A DNA stretch of 64,000 nt, from the NCBI RefSeq assembly GCF_014654205.1, contig NZ_BNAW01000011.1:112478-176477 (forward strand), written 5' to 3'. Positions 25,436 through 33,466 of this stretch are shown here, piece by piece. The DNA is from Amycolatopsis bullii (GTDB lineage: Bacteria; Actinomycetota; Actinomycetes; Mycobacteriales; Pseudonocardiaceae). Below the pieces are notes generated by a model. The model was given only the letters and a program-made list of their open reading frames with translations, was not told where the DNA came from and ran no database searches. The position numbers and the translations under genes were made by a program. Each line of letters starts with the position of its first letter. Positions within the stretch are counted from its first letter, which is position 1.

Positions 25436-25750
25436 CGGTCTCGACCTCTACTTGACATGAGGATTCCATTCTCGCTTTCTTCACGACTCAGCCATTCGAG
25501 GCACCACCGGCACGATCGAGTGAATTTTTCGGAGAACCCCGGGAAATGCACTCGATCGGGGCGCCCAGCAGACCCGATCCGGTGATTTCAGGAAACACCA
25601 AGTAGTTCTGATGACGTGCGTCCTTCCGAGGGAGTTCCGGGGCCACTAAAGAAACCACACAACATAGCCGAATAGGACTGGACGGCCCCACCAAACCCGA
25701 TTCCGGACGGGTGATGGGCAACGACGAGGACGACCGAGACGAGGGGAACC
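25436..25750. other. 315-bp divergent intergenic region
   Basis: Noticeably lower in GC than its surroundings. It must hold promoters for both the sugar transferase and the GT2 gene. I see no strong palindrome, RNA gene or coding frame in it. Confidence 0.55.
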
Positions 25751-26596
25751 GTGGCGTACGAAGAGACCACCCTGGCCACACTGTCCGAACCGGCACTGTC
25801 CGAACCGGACCGAACCGGACCGGAGCCCACCGGGGGCCGGACTGGCGGACGGGCGCACGTCGTGCTGCCCGCGTTCAACGAAGAAGCGTCCCTGCCGCCG
25901 TTGCTGCGCCGGCTCGCCGACGTGGCCCGCACCGAGCAGGTCACCGTCTGGGTCGTCGACGACGGTTCCGCCGACGCCACGGTCGCCGTGGCCGAGTCCG
26001 GCTACGGCGGGCTCGACGTCCGCGTCGTACGGCACCTGGTGAACCTCGGGCTCGGCCGCGCGGTGCAGTCCGGGCTCCGGGCGGCGCTGGAGGACGCGGG
26101 CCCGGACGACATCGTCGTCGTGATGGACGCCGACGACACGCACGACCCGGCGCTGATCCGCGCGCTGCAGGCGGAGATCACCGCCGGCGCCGACGTCGCC
26201 ATCTGCTCCCGGTTCGTCCCGGGCGGCGACGACCGGACCGCCCCGTTCGGACGGCGGCTGCTCTCCCGCGGCGCCGCGCAGCTGTTCCACCGCGCCCTCG
26301 ACGTCGACGGCGTCCGGGACTTCACCAGCGGTTACCGCGCCTACCGGGCGTCGCTGCTGGCGCGCGCCTCCGCGCACTGGGGCGAGCGGCTCATCGAGGA
26401 ACAGGGCTTCGCCTGCATGGTGGAGCTGCTGCTCAAGCTGCGCCACTGCCGCCCGGTGATCACCGAGGTCCCGCTGGCCCTGCGGTACGACCGCAAACAG
26501 GGTCCCAGCAAGCTGAAGCTGCGGCGGACCGTCGTGCAATACCTGAAACTGCTCGCCCGCGACCGGCTGAGCCCGGCGCCCTACCGGAAGCTGTGA
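25751..26596 (+). CDS. GT2-family glycosyltransferase
   Basis: 281 residues, GT-A fold: HVVLPAFNEEASLPPLL, WVVDDGSAD, VMDADDTHDP (DxD) and a C-terminal RKQGPSKLKL segment as in polyprenyl-phosphate-sugar synthases. The first 35 residues are a low-complexity lead with the repeat LSEPALSEPDRTG, encoded by CTGTCCGAACCGG copies. GTG 25751 follows GAGGGG. It may supply a lipid-phosphate sugar for the GT87 enzyme (inference). Next gene starts 4 bp downstream. Confidence 0.8.
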   Translation: MAYEETTLATLSEPALSEPDRTGPEPTGGRTGGRAHVVLPAFNEEASLPPLLRRLADVARTEQVTVWVVDDGSADATVAVAESGYGGLDVRVVRHLVNLGLGRAVQSGLRAALEDAGPDDIVVVMDADDTHDPALIRALQAEITAGADVAICSRFVPGGDDRTAPFGRRLLSRGAAQLFHRALDVDGVRDFTSGYRAYRASLLARASAHWGERLIEEQGFACMVELLLKLRHCRPVITEVPLALRYDRKQGPSKLKLRRTVVQYLKLLARDRLSPAPYRKL

Positions 26597-26600
26597 CCCG

Positions 26601-27908
26601 GTGACCCACCCCGATTCCCCGCACGTCGCCGTGATCGGCGGCGGCATCTGCGGCCTCGCCGCCGCCCACCGCCTCGCCCGCCGCGGCACGCGCGTGACCC
26701 TGCTCGAAAGCAGCGACCAGCTCGGCGGCCTCGGCACCTTCTTCGCCCACGAAGACCAGTGGGTCGAGCGCTTCTACCACTGCATCATGCCGTCCGACGT
26801 GAGCCTGCTGGCGCTGCTGGGCGAGCTGGGCCTGCGGGATGCGGTGCGGTGGCGGGAAACGACGATGGGCATGGTCGTCGACGGACGCCACCACGGTTTC
26901 AACTCCGCACTCGACCTGCTCCGGTTCTCCCCGCTGCGGCTGCACGACCGCGTGCGCTTCGGCGTGGTTTCGCTGCTGCTGCGCCGGTTGGGCCACGGGC
27001 GCGACCTCGACACGCTCCGCACCGAGGACTGGCTGCGCCGGCTCTACGGCGACGTCGTCTGGGAACAGCTCTTCGCGCCGATGTTCGGCTCGAAGTTCGG
27101 GCCGTCCTTCGGGGACGTTCCCGCGCTGTACCTGTGGCAGCGGCTGGGCCGCGAGCGCAACGTCGCCACCCGCGGCTACCCGGACGGCGGCTACAAGACG
27201 ATCATCGACGCGCTGCGGACGTCGATCGAGCGGGCCGGCGGCACCGTGCGCACGGAAACCCCGGTCCGGCGGCTGCACAGCACCGGCGGCCGCTCGGTGC
27301 TCACCCTGACCGGCGGCGAGGTCCTCGACGCCGACCACGTCGTCTCCACCGTGCCGCTGCCGCTGCTGCGGCGCATCGCCGACGACGCGCTCGCCACCCG
27401 GCTGCCCGACACCGACCTGCCCTACCAGGGCGTGGTCACCGGCGTGTTCTTCCTCCGGCAGCCGGTCACCGAGCACTACTGGACGCCGGTGCTGCACTCG
27501 GGCACCGAGTTCGACGGGGTCGTCTCGATGTCCGCGCTCGCCGGCACCACCGGCGGACGGCACCTCGTCTACGTCATGCACTACACCGACCGCGACTCGC
27601 AGCTGTACCTCGACGACGACGCCGCGATCGCGGCGCGCTGGTCGGTGCAGCTGCGCGGCCTGTACCCCGCGCTCGGCGACGGCGACATCGAGGAGGTGCG
27701 GGTGTTCAAGGCGCCGTTCGTGGAACCGGTGTACCCGCTCGGTTACCTGGCCGCGCGGCCGCCGGTGACCGTGGACGGCACCGGCCTCCTGCTGGCCACC
27801 ACCGCCCACGTCTACCCGGACGTGACGAGCTGGAACTCGAGCGTCCGGCTGGCGAACGACGTCGTCGCGCTGCTGGCGGATCAGCCCGCGGTCACGCCGG
27901 CCCGCTGA
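26601..27908 (+). CDS. NAD(P)/FAD-dependent amine-oxidase-like oxidoreductase
   Basis: 435 residues. The Rossmann motif VIGGGICGLAAAHRLARRG and LLESSDQLGGLGTFF mark an FAD protein of the protoporphyrinogen oxidase / UDP-galactopyranose-mutase-like group. HVVSTVPLPLLRRIA and the C-terminal PVTVDGTGLLLATTAHVYPD complete the cofactor site. Such genes are frequent in polysaccharide clusters, often beside a GT2, but the substrate is not known. GTG 26601 lies 4 bp after the GT2 stop. Its 3' end overlaps the convergent epimerase gene by 28 bp. Confidence 0.75.
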   Translation: MTHPDSPHVAVIGGGICGLAAAHRLARRGTRVTLLESSDQLGGLGTFFAHEDQWVERFYHCIMPSDVSLLALLGELGLRDAVRWRETTMGMVVDGRHHGFNSALDLLRFSPLRLHDRVRFGVVSLLLRRLGHGRDLDTLRTEDWLRRLYGDVVWEQLFAPMFGSKFGPSFGDVPALYLWQRLGRERNVATRGYPDGGYKTIIDALRTSIERAGGTVRTETPVRRLHSTGGRSVLTLTGGEVLDADHVVSTVPLPLLRRIADDALATRLPDTDLPYQGVVTGVFFLRQPVTEHYWTPVLHSGTEFDGVVSMSALAGTTGGRHLVYVMHYTDRDSQLYLDDDAAIAARWSVQLRGLYPALGDGDIEEVRVFKAPFVEPVYPLGYLAARPPVTVDGTGLLLATTAHVYPDVTSWNSSVRLANDVVALLADQPAVTPAR

Positions 27909-29047
27909 GCCAGTAGGGCGTTCAGGGCCGTCACGATCCGGGCGGAGGCGGACCCGTCGCCGTACGGTGACGGGAGGTGGCGGAGGCGCTCCCGGTGGCC
28001 GGCCACGTCGTCGAGCCACCGGGCGACCTCCGCGCCGATCGCCGGGCCCGGCAGCACCCGCGTGCCGAACGTCCCGGCGATCTCGGGTCGCTCGGTGCTG
28101 CGCCGCACGACGACCACGGGTCGCTTGAGGACACTCGCTTCCTCCTGGATGCCCCCGGAGTCCGACACGAGCACCGCAGCTTCGGCGGCCAGCGCGAGGA
28201 ACGCCGGGTAGGCCTGGGGTTCCAGCTCGACGAGCGGCTCGAGCAGGTGCCGCAGGCCGAACGCCTCGACGCTCTTGGCCGTGCGCGGGTGCAGCGGGAA
28301 CACCACCGGCAGCGGCAGCCGGCCCAGCTCGCGCAGGATCACCGCCAGCCGCCCGGCGTCGTCGACGTTCTCCGGGCGGTGGATGGTGGCCAGCACGAAC
28401 CGGTCCCGCTCCAGCCCGCGGGCCGCCAGCACGGCCCGCCGGTCATCGGTGGCCGGGAGCGCGGCCTGCAGTGCTTCGACGACGGTGTTGCCGGTGACGG
28501 CGATCCGTTCGTCCGGCACGTTTTCCGCCAGCAGGTGGCCGCGGTTGAGCTCGGTCGGCGCGCAGCAGAGGTCGGCGAGGTGGTCGATCAGCACGCGGTT
28601 GTGCTCTTCCGGCATCGCCCGGTCGTGGCTGCGCAGCCCGGCTTCGACGTGCACCAGCGGGAGGTCGTGCGCGTTGGCGGCGAGCGCGCCGGCAAGCGCG
28701 GACGTCGTGTCGCCCTGGACGACCACCGCCCGGCCGGGCCGGTCCGCCAGTACCTCGTCGACCGCGCTGACCGTCCGGCCGAGCTGGCCGCCGCGGCGCC
28801 CGGCCCCCACGCCGAGTTCGTGGAACGCTTCGGACGGCGGCAGGTCCGCGCGGATGCGGGCGTACAGCGACCGGTCGTAGTGCTGTCCCGTGTAGACGAC
28901 GGCGCACCCGTCGCCGAAGGCCCGCATCAGCGGGGCGAGCTTGATCAGTTCCGGCCGGGTGCCGCAGACCAGCGTGATCCCGCCGGTTCCGGCGAGCCCT
29001 GCCGCCGTCGGACGGGCGGCACGGAAATCTGCGGTGGTCGTCGACAT
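27881..29047 (-). CDS. wecB: UDP-N-acetylglucosamine 2-epimerase (non-hydrolysing)
   Basis: 388 residues. VCGTRPELIKLAPL, VVYTGQHYD, VVVQGDTTSALAGALAA, HVEAGLRSHD, EEHNRVLIDHLAD, HPRTAKS and SDSGGIQEEA are the standard family motifs. It interconverts UDP-GlcNAc and UDP-ManNAc, giving a precursor for the polymer of this locus. ATG 29047 has GAAAGGA upstream; the frame extends a little further but has no better start. Confidence 0.9.
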   Translation of the reverse strand: MSTTTADFRAARPTAAGLAGTGGITLVCGTRPELIKLAPLMRAFGDGCAVVYTGQHYDRSLYARIRADLPPSEAFHELGVGAGRRGGQLGRTVSAVDEVLADRPGRAVVVQGDTTSALAGALAANAHDLPLVHVEAGLRSHDRAMPEEHNRVLIDHLADLCCAPTELNRGHLLAENVPDERIAVTGNTVVEALQAALPATDDRRAVLAARGLERDRFVLATIHRPENVDDAGRLAVILRELGRLPLPVVFPLHPRTAKSVEAFGLRHLLEPLVELEPQAYPAFLALAAEAAVLVSDSGGIQEEASVLKRPVVVVRRSTERPEIAGTFGTRVLPGPAIGAEVARWLDDVAGHRERLRHLPSPYGDGSASARIVTALNALLAQRAGVTAG

Positions 29048-29209
29048 GCGGTGCGGTCCTTTCGGGCGGTGAGTTCGCCGCACGCTACTCACCGGAACCA
29101 CGGAACCGGTGGCGACTCAGTCCATCGTGTGACGACGCGGTGTCGCATCGGGGAATTGCGGAACCCTAGACTGGGCCCGATCGGAATACCGGACAGGACG
29201 GCCCCGCTC

Positions 29210-30151
29210 TTGCTGAAGAAATTCGCGGTACTGGCGCTCGTGGCGCTCGCGGCCACCGTTTCCGCCTCCGCTCCCCACGCCGACGCGGCGCCGAACCTGC
29301 TGCTCCCCGACCTCCGCCAGGCCCCGCCGGGGTGCGCCGGCGGCAGTTCCGGCGAACTCCCGTTGTGCACCGCGTGGGACGTGTGCCCGGTCATCGAGCC
29401 GTCCGCCCCCAACGGCCGCTGCGTCGCGCCGTCGGTGGCGAAGGCCGTCCGGCTGCGGTTCACCAGCGCGGAGGAGAACGTCGGCGACGGGCCGCTGCTG
29501 CTGTACGGCCGCCGCGACAGCACGAAGCAGGAGACCATGACGGTCCGGCAGGCGCTGCGCAACGGCACGGACGGCTCGATCCCGGGCAGCTACGCGGCGG
29601 CGCAGCGCGCCACCGGGGCCTTCACGTACTACGAGCCGGCGCTGGCCCACCAGCACTGGCACCTGATGAACTTCGAGCACTTCGCGCTGGTCTCCCCGCG
29701 GGGCGAGACGGTGGTCACCGACCGCAAGAACGGCTTCTGCCTGGGCGACCGGTTCCGGGTGTACGACGCCGGGCGGCTGGGCAACGTCCCGGGCGACACC
29801 GGCCCGGACGCCGACCTCGCCGAAACGCTGCGGGGCAACATGTGCCGGCACCACGAGCCCACGGCGCTGGAGGTGCTCGAAGGGATTTCCGTCGGCTCGG
29901 GTGATGACTACAAGTACACCGTGGACTTCCAGTGGCTGGACATCACCCAGGTGCCGGCGGGGACCTATGACCTGGTGAACACGGTGAACGCGGACCGGAC
30001 GCTGCTGGAGACGAACTATCGCAACAATTCGTCGGCTGTTGCGTTGTCGATTTCTTGGCCGCAGGGGATGCCGGGGTCGGATGGGACGGTTTCGGGCGCG
30101 CCGGTTGTCAAGCTGCTGCGGAGTTGCCCGGGGCAGCCGCGCTGCGCGTGA
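29210..30151 (+). CDS. secreted lysyl oxidase family protein
   Basis: 313 residues. TTG at 29210 (or CTG 29213) precedes a signal peptide KKFAVLALVALAATVSASAPHADA. The copper-binding HQHWHLMNFEHFAL and the later CRHHEPTALEV are the lysyl-oxidase signatures, and several Cys are present. Family members oxidise lysine amines to aldehydes, cross-linking proteins. In an actinomycete this may act on cell-surface proteins (inference). A possible -10 (TAGACT) is at about 29166. No strong ribosome site is seen, so the start is uncertain. Confidence 0.8.
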   Translation: MLKKFAVLALVALAATVSASAPHADAAPNLLLPDLRQAPPGCAGGSSGELPLCTAWDVCPVIEPSAPNGRCVAPSVAKAVRLRFTSAEENVGDGPLLLYGRRDSTKQETMTVRQALRNGTDGSIPGSYAAAQRATGAFTYYEPALAHQHWHLMNFEHFALVSPRGETVVTDRKNGFCLGDRFRVYDAGRLGNVPGDTGPDADLAETLRGNMCRHHEPTALEVLEGISVGSGDDYKYTVDFQWLDITQVPAGTYDLVNTVNADRTLLETNYRNNSSAVALSISWPQGMPGSDGTVSGAPVVKLLRSCPGQPRCA

Positions 30152-30362
30152 GCTGCGGCGCCGGGGTTTTGTTCTGCCGCGGCTTTAAGGCTCTTCCGCG
30201 GCTGGGCGGGTCCGGTTGCGTTGCCGGGCGCCGGTTTGCGGTCACATCGTTGGTCGGCTTGCGCTGCCGGTCGCCGGTCAGGCGTTTCGTTGTGCCGGTC
30301 GCCGGGCGCCGGTCTCGCTGGCGCCACTGACCTTCCTTGCGCCGTTGACCGCTGCGCCTGAG

Positions 30363-31244
30363 CTACCAGGGTCGGCCCGCCGCGAGGCGAGCCGTGAAAC
30401 CGGTCTCGTGGCGGTGCAGCGTCACCTGGCTGCAGATCTGGTGCGCGATCCACAGCCCCCGGCCGCCGATGCTGCGGTCCGCGGGCAGCAGTCCGGCGAA
30501 CGGGTCCGCCGGTCCGGCGCCGGCGTCGTGCACCGAAACCACCATCTGCCCGGCGCCGGCCCAGATCCGCACCCGGACCGGGGGGCGGCCGTGGCGCAGC
30601 GCGTTGTCCACGATCTCGCTCACCGCCAGCACGAGGTCGTCCACCTCGTCCGCGGGCAGGTCCAGCGGCGCCGTGGCCAGCACCGCCCGGCGGGCGTCCG
30701 AGGGCCGCGGGTCGGCGAGCTCGGCCCGCGGGACGGTGCTCTCGATCAGGAGCGGCGTCATCGGGCGTGGGTCGGCCAGGAACGACAGCGGGTCGACGTA
30801 GCCGGTGTTCGTGTGGTGGCCGCCGTGCTCGTAGCGGGCGAAGGCGTCCACCTGGGCCGGCGTGCGCACCAGGGACGTCGCGTCGGCCGCGACCCGCAAG
30901 CCGGTGAATCCGGCCGCCAGCGCTTCGGACGTCGCCGCGGCGTAGAGATCGACCTGGCCGGCGGGGTCGACGACGGCTCCCGTGGGGTAGGCCTCGTCCA
31001 CCGAAGCGACCTGGACCGCCCCGCGCTCCAGGCCTTCGTCGCAGCGCTCGTCCGCGCGCAGCTGCCCGGTCAACGCGGCCTCGTCACCCGGGGCGACGTA
31101 GAGCACCCGCTCGCCGGCCGCCAGCCCCTCGGCCAGGAACTCCTGTGCCTGGGCCACGAAGTCGCCGCGGCGCCGGTAGCCCCGGCACACGTGGTCGCGG
31201 GCGGGCGCGAACGGCCTGCCTTCCCGCTCGGTCGGAATCGGCAC
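30363..31244 (-). CDS. MEDS-domain sensor with C-terminal HATPase (anti-sigma-type)
   Basis: 293 residues. The N-terminal half (HVCRGYRRRGDFVAQAQEFLAEGLAAGERVLYVAP) is a MEDS (DcmR-type) sensory domain. The C-terminal half (DDLVLAVSEIVDNALRHGRPPVRVRIW, then GGRGLWIAHQIC) is an RsbW-like GHKL ATPase. Such fusions are common in actinobacteria as anti-sigma regulators. It may relate to the STAS proteins further along, but no partner is adjacent. Confidence 0.8.
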   Translation of the reverse strand: MPIPTEREGRPFAPARDHVCRGYRRRGDFVAQAQEFLAEGLAAGERVLYVAPGDEAALTGQLRADERCDEGLERGAVQVASVDEAYPTGAVVDPAGQVDLYAAATSEALAAGFTGLRVAADATSLVRTPAQVDAFARYEHGGHHTNTGYVDPLSFLADPRPMTPLLIESTVPRAELADPRPSDARRAVLATAPLDLPADEVDDLVLAVSEIVDNALRHGRPPVRVRIWAGAGQMVVSVHDAGAGPADPFAGLLPADRSIGGRGLWIAHQICSQVTLHRHETGFTARLAAGRPW

Positions 31245-31253
31245 GGATCGACA

Positions 31254-31649
31254 CTACGCCGTGACACGGGCACCCGCCCGCGCTCGGGGGTCGCGGACCT
31301 CCGCCGCCGGTTTCACGCAGACGCAGAACAGGTTGTCCTCCGGGTCGGCCAGGACGACCCAGTCGTCGTCCGGGTCGTCGTCGACGTGGCGCACGAACCG
31401 CGCGCCCAGGCCGACGAGCCGGTCGACCTCGTACCGCTGGTCGTCGGCGTAGAGGTCCAGGTGCATCTGGTCGCGCGCCGACACCGGCGTCGAGGACCGT
31501 TGCAGCGACAGGTTGACGTGCTGACCGCGCAGCAGGCGGAAGTCCTTGTCCTCGGACACCGGCTCGAGGTCCAGCGCCGCCGACCAGAAGCGGGTCATCG
31601 TGTCCAGGTCGGTGCAGTTGATCACGGTGCTGCCCAGCCGGATCGCCAT
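31254..31649 (-). CDS. VOC-family protein (glyoxalase-like)
   Basis: 131 residues in one VOC module: GSTVINCTDLDTMTRFWSAALDLEPV, then QMHLDLYADD and the closing WVVLADPEDNLFCVCV. ATG 31649 follows GGGGAGA. No obvious metal triad can be assigned by eye. It lies 9 bp upstream of the MEDS gene's start and may be co-transcribed with it. Confidence 0.72.
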   Translation of the reverse strand: MAIRLGSTVINCTDLDTMTRFWSAALDLEPVSEDKDFRLLRGQHVNLSLQRSSTPVSARDQMHLDLYADDQRYEVDRLVGLGARFVRHVDDDPDDDWVVLADPEDNLFCVCVKPAAEVRDPRARAGARVTA

Positions 31650-31686
31650 GTCGTCTCCCCGTCCCCGCAGGTGCGCTCCCTCCCCT

Positions 31687-32085
31687 CTACCCGCCGGACC
31701 GCGCTTCGAACCCCCGCTGGTGCAGGTAGGCGGCGATCCGGACGCGCAGGGCGCGGATGTCGGCCAGGCCGACGGTGAAGGAGCCACCCGAGCCGTGGCA
31801 CGGGCCGTCGACGTGGACGAAGCCGTCCGCCGGGCCGCGCCGGGGCTCCGACCAGGCCGGCTCGCCGTCGAGGGTCAGCCGGCCCGCCCGGGCGCGTGCG
31901 GTCCAGTAGGTCGGCAGCTTCATCACCTCGCCGAGCGCCTTGGCGAAGCCGGGGAGGTCCTCCTCGCGCAAGACCAGCCGTTGCGGCACCTGGGGCGCCC
32001 CCGGGTCGTGCCTCGCGGGGGTGAAGGTGGCCTGGTCACCGGAGGTCCGAATCGTCCAGTGGGGCAACTCGGTCAAAGTGGACAC
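31687..32085 (-). CDS. small hypothetical protein
   Basis: 132 residues, not assigned to a family. It has an N-terminal beta-rich part (LPHWTIRTSGDQATFTPARHD) and a helical C-terminus (GLADIRALRVRIAAYLHQRGFE). GTG 32085 is chosen because GAGGAG stands 5 nt upstream; GTG 32091 overlaps that site. Downstream lies the VOC gene in the same direction. Confidence 0.5.
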   Translation of the reverse strand: MSTLTELPHWTIRTSGDQATFTPARHDPGAPQVPQRLVLREEDLPGFAKALGEVMKLPTYWTARARAGRLTLDGEPAWSEPRRGPADGFVHVDGPCHGSGGSFTVGLADIRALRVRIAAYLHQRGFEARSGG

Positions 32086-32146
32086 GATCACTCCTCGTCC
32101 TCGCCTACCCCCAGGCGCCACCCACCTTAGTTGATCTCCGCCCGGC

Positions 32147-33451
32147 TCAGGACTCGAAGGCTCCGAGGTCCGGTGCCTTCCCGTGGTAGGGCAGGCCGAC
32201 GTCGGTGCCCTTGTCGATCAGCGAGCTGTTCGAGGCCAGGCGCAGGTTCGGCAGCACCGGCAGGCTGCCGTCGGCCTGGCGCCGCGCGTCCCAGCCCGAC
32301 GTCGACACGCTCTGGAACTGCGCGTCCGACATCGTCACGCCCAGGTTCCACGAGTTGTACGACGCGCTCGTGCCCGCCATGTTCGACGTCAGGGTTCCGC
32401 CGTAGGCGATGTTGTTGCGCAGGTTGCCCAGCCCGGTGGCCGCGCCGCTCGAGGTGATGCCGAGCATGTTGTAGTCCGGGTGGTTGTTGTAGCTGGTGTT
32501 GCCGAAGTAGTCGTTGGCCAGCGTGTGGTGGTTGGCGTAGAAACCCGCCGCCTTGTTGTTGAACGCCACCGAGGTGCGGATGTAGTGCTTGACGCCGTTG
32601 CCGACGTACTTGCCGCCGTAGCCACCCATCTTGAAGCCGTTCCCGTTGCCCGACGACGTGGTCGTCTGCGGCAGGTAGCCGTTGCGCCACGCCCACGAGT
32701 TCTCGATCGTCACCGACGAGAACGCGTTGATCAGGTCGAACCCGTCGTCGGAGTTCCACCACGCGCGGCAGCCGCGGAACACGTTGCCCGGGTGGCCGGC
32801 GGAGATGTGCGCACCGAACCCGTCGGCGCTCTCACCGGCCCCGTTGGACGTTCTCGGGTCGTAGTTGTCGTGAGAATCGGAATTGAGGACGAGGTTGCCG
32901 CCGCCGTCCTGGATGAACAACCCCGGTCCCATGTTGTTGTGCAGGTTCAGTTGTTCGAAGGTGTTGTCGCTGCCGGAGATCCAGATGCCCCACGACTCGT
33001 GGTTGAGGTTGTTGTTCTGCGGGACGCCCTTGACTTCCAGTCCCTTCAGGTGGATGTAGTTTCCGGTGACGTCGAAGCCCTTGATCCGGCAGTCGTCGCT
33101 GACCCGGGAGAAGTCGAACACCGGCGTCTCCCCGGGATAGGCCCAATAGCGGATCGGGTTGCCGGAACTGCCGCTCTTGTTCAGTGTGATCGCGTCCACC
33201 CGGTCGGTCTGGCTCGCGCAGGCCTTGTTCGCGCGCGAATAGGTGTAGGTGCCACCGCGCAGGTAGACCGTGTCGCCGGCTTGCGCGACGGCCTGGGCGT
33301 GGGCGACCGACGCCCACGGCGCGGCCTGCGTCCCGGCGGCACTGTCACTGCCCGACGGAGCGACGTAGTAGGTGTTCGCGGCCGCCGGGGCCGGGGTGGC
33401 GGCGACGGTCACCGCGGTCGCGAACACCACGAGGGAGACGGCGAGTTTCAT
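32147..33451 (-). CDS. secreted PL9 pectate lyase (parallel beta-helix)
   Basis: 434 residues: signal peptide (1-25), then TYYVAPSGSDSAAGTQAAPW, the usual opening of the right-handed beta-helix. Successive coil motifs include NYIHLKGLEVKG, RAWWNSDDGFDL and NGNGFKMGG, whose Lys corresponds to the catalytic base region of PL9. It cleaves (poly)galacturonate by beta-elimination and needs calcium. ATG 33451 follows GGAG. It is the last gene of the minus-strand pectin operon. Confidence 0.85.
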   Translation of the reverse strand: MKLAVSLVVFATAVTVAATPAPAAANTYYVAPSGSDSAAGTQAAPWASVAHAQAVAQAGDTVYLRGGTYTYSRANKACASQTDRVDAITLNKSGSSGNPIRYWAYPGETPVFDFSRVSDDCRIKGFDVTGNYIHLKGLEVKGVPQNNNLNHESWGIWISGSDNTFEQLNLHNNMGPGLFIQDGGGNLVLNSDSHDNYDPRTSNGAGESADGFGAHISAGHPGNVFRGCRAWWNSDDGFDLINAFSSVTIENSWAWRNGYLPQTTTSSGNGNGFKMGGYGGKYVGNGVKHYIRTSVAFNNKAAGFYANHHTLANDYFGNTSYNNHPDYNMLGITSSGAATGLGNLRNNIAYGGTLTSNMAGTSASYNSWNLGVTMSDAQFQSVSTSGWDARRQADGSLPVLPNLRLASNSSLIDKGTDVGLPYHGKAPDLGAFES

Positions 33452-33466
33452 GCGCACACTCCAGAG

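Noticed and set aside
30152..30362. GCCGGTCGCC-type repeats after the lysyl oxidase gene
   Set aside because: Degenerate and irregular; looks like low-complexity GC-rich DNA, not a defined repeat family.
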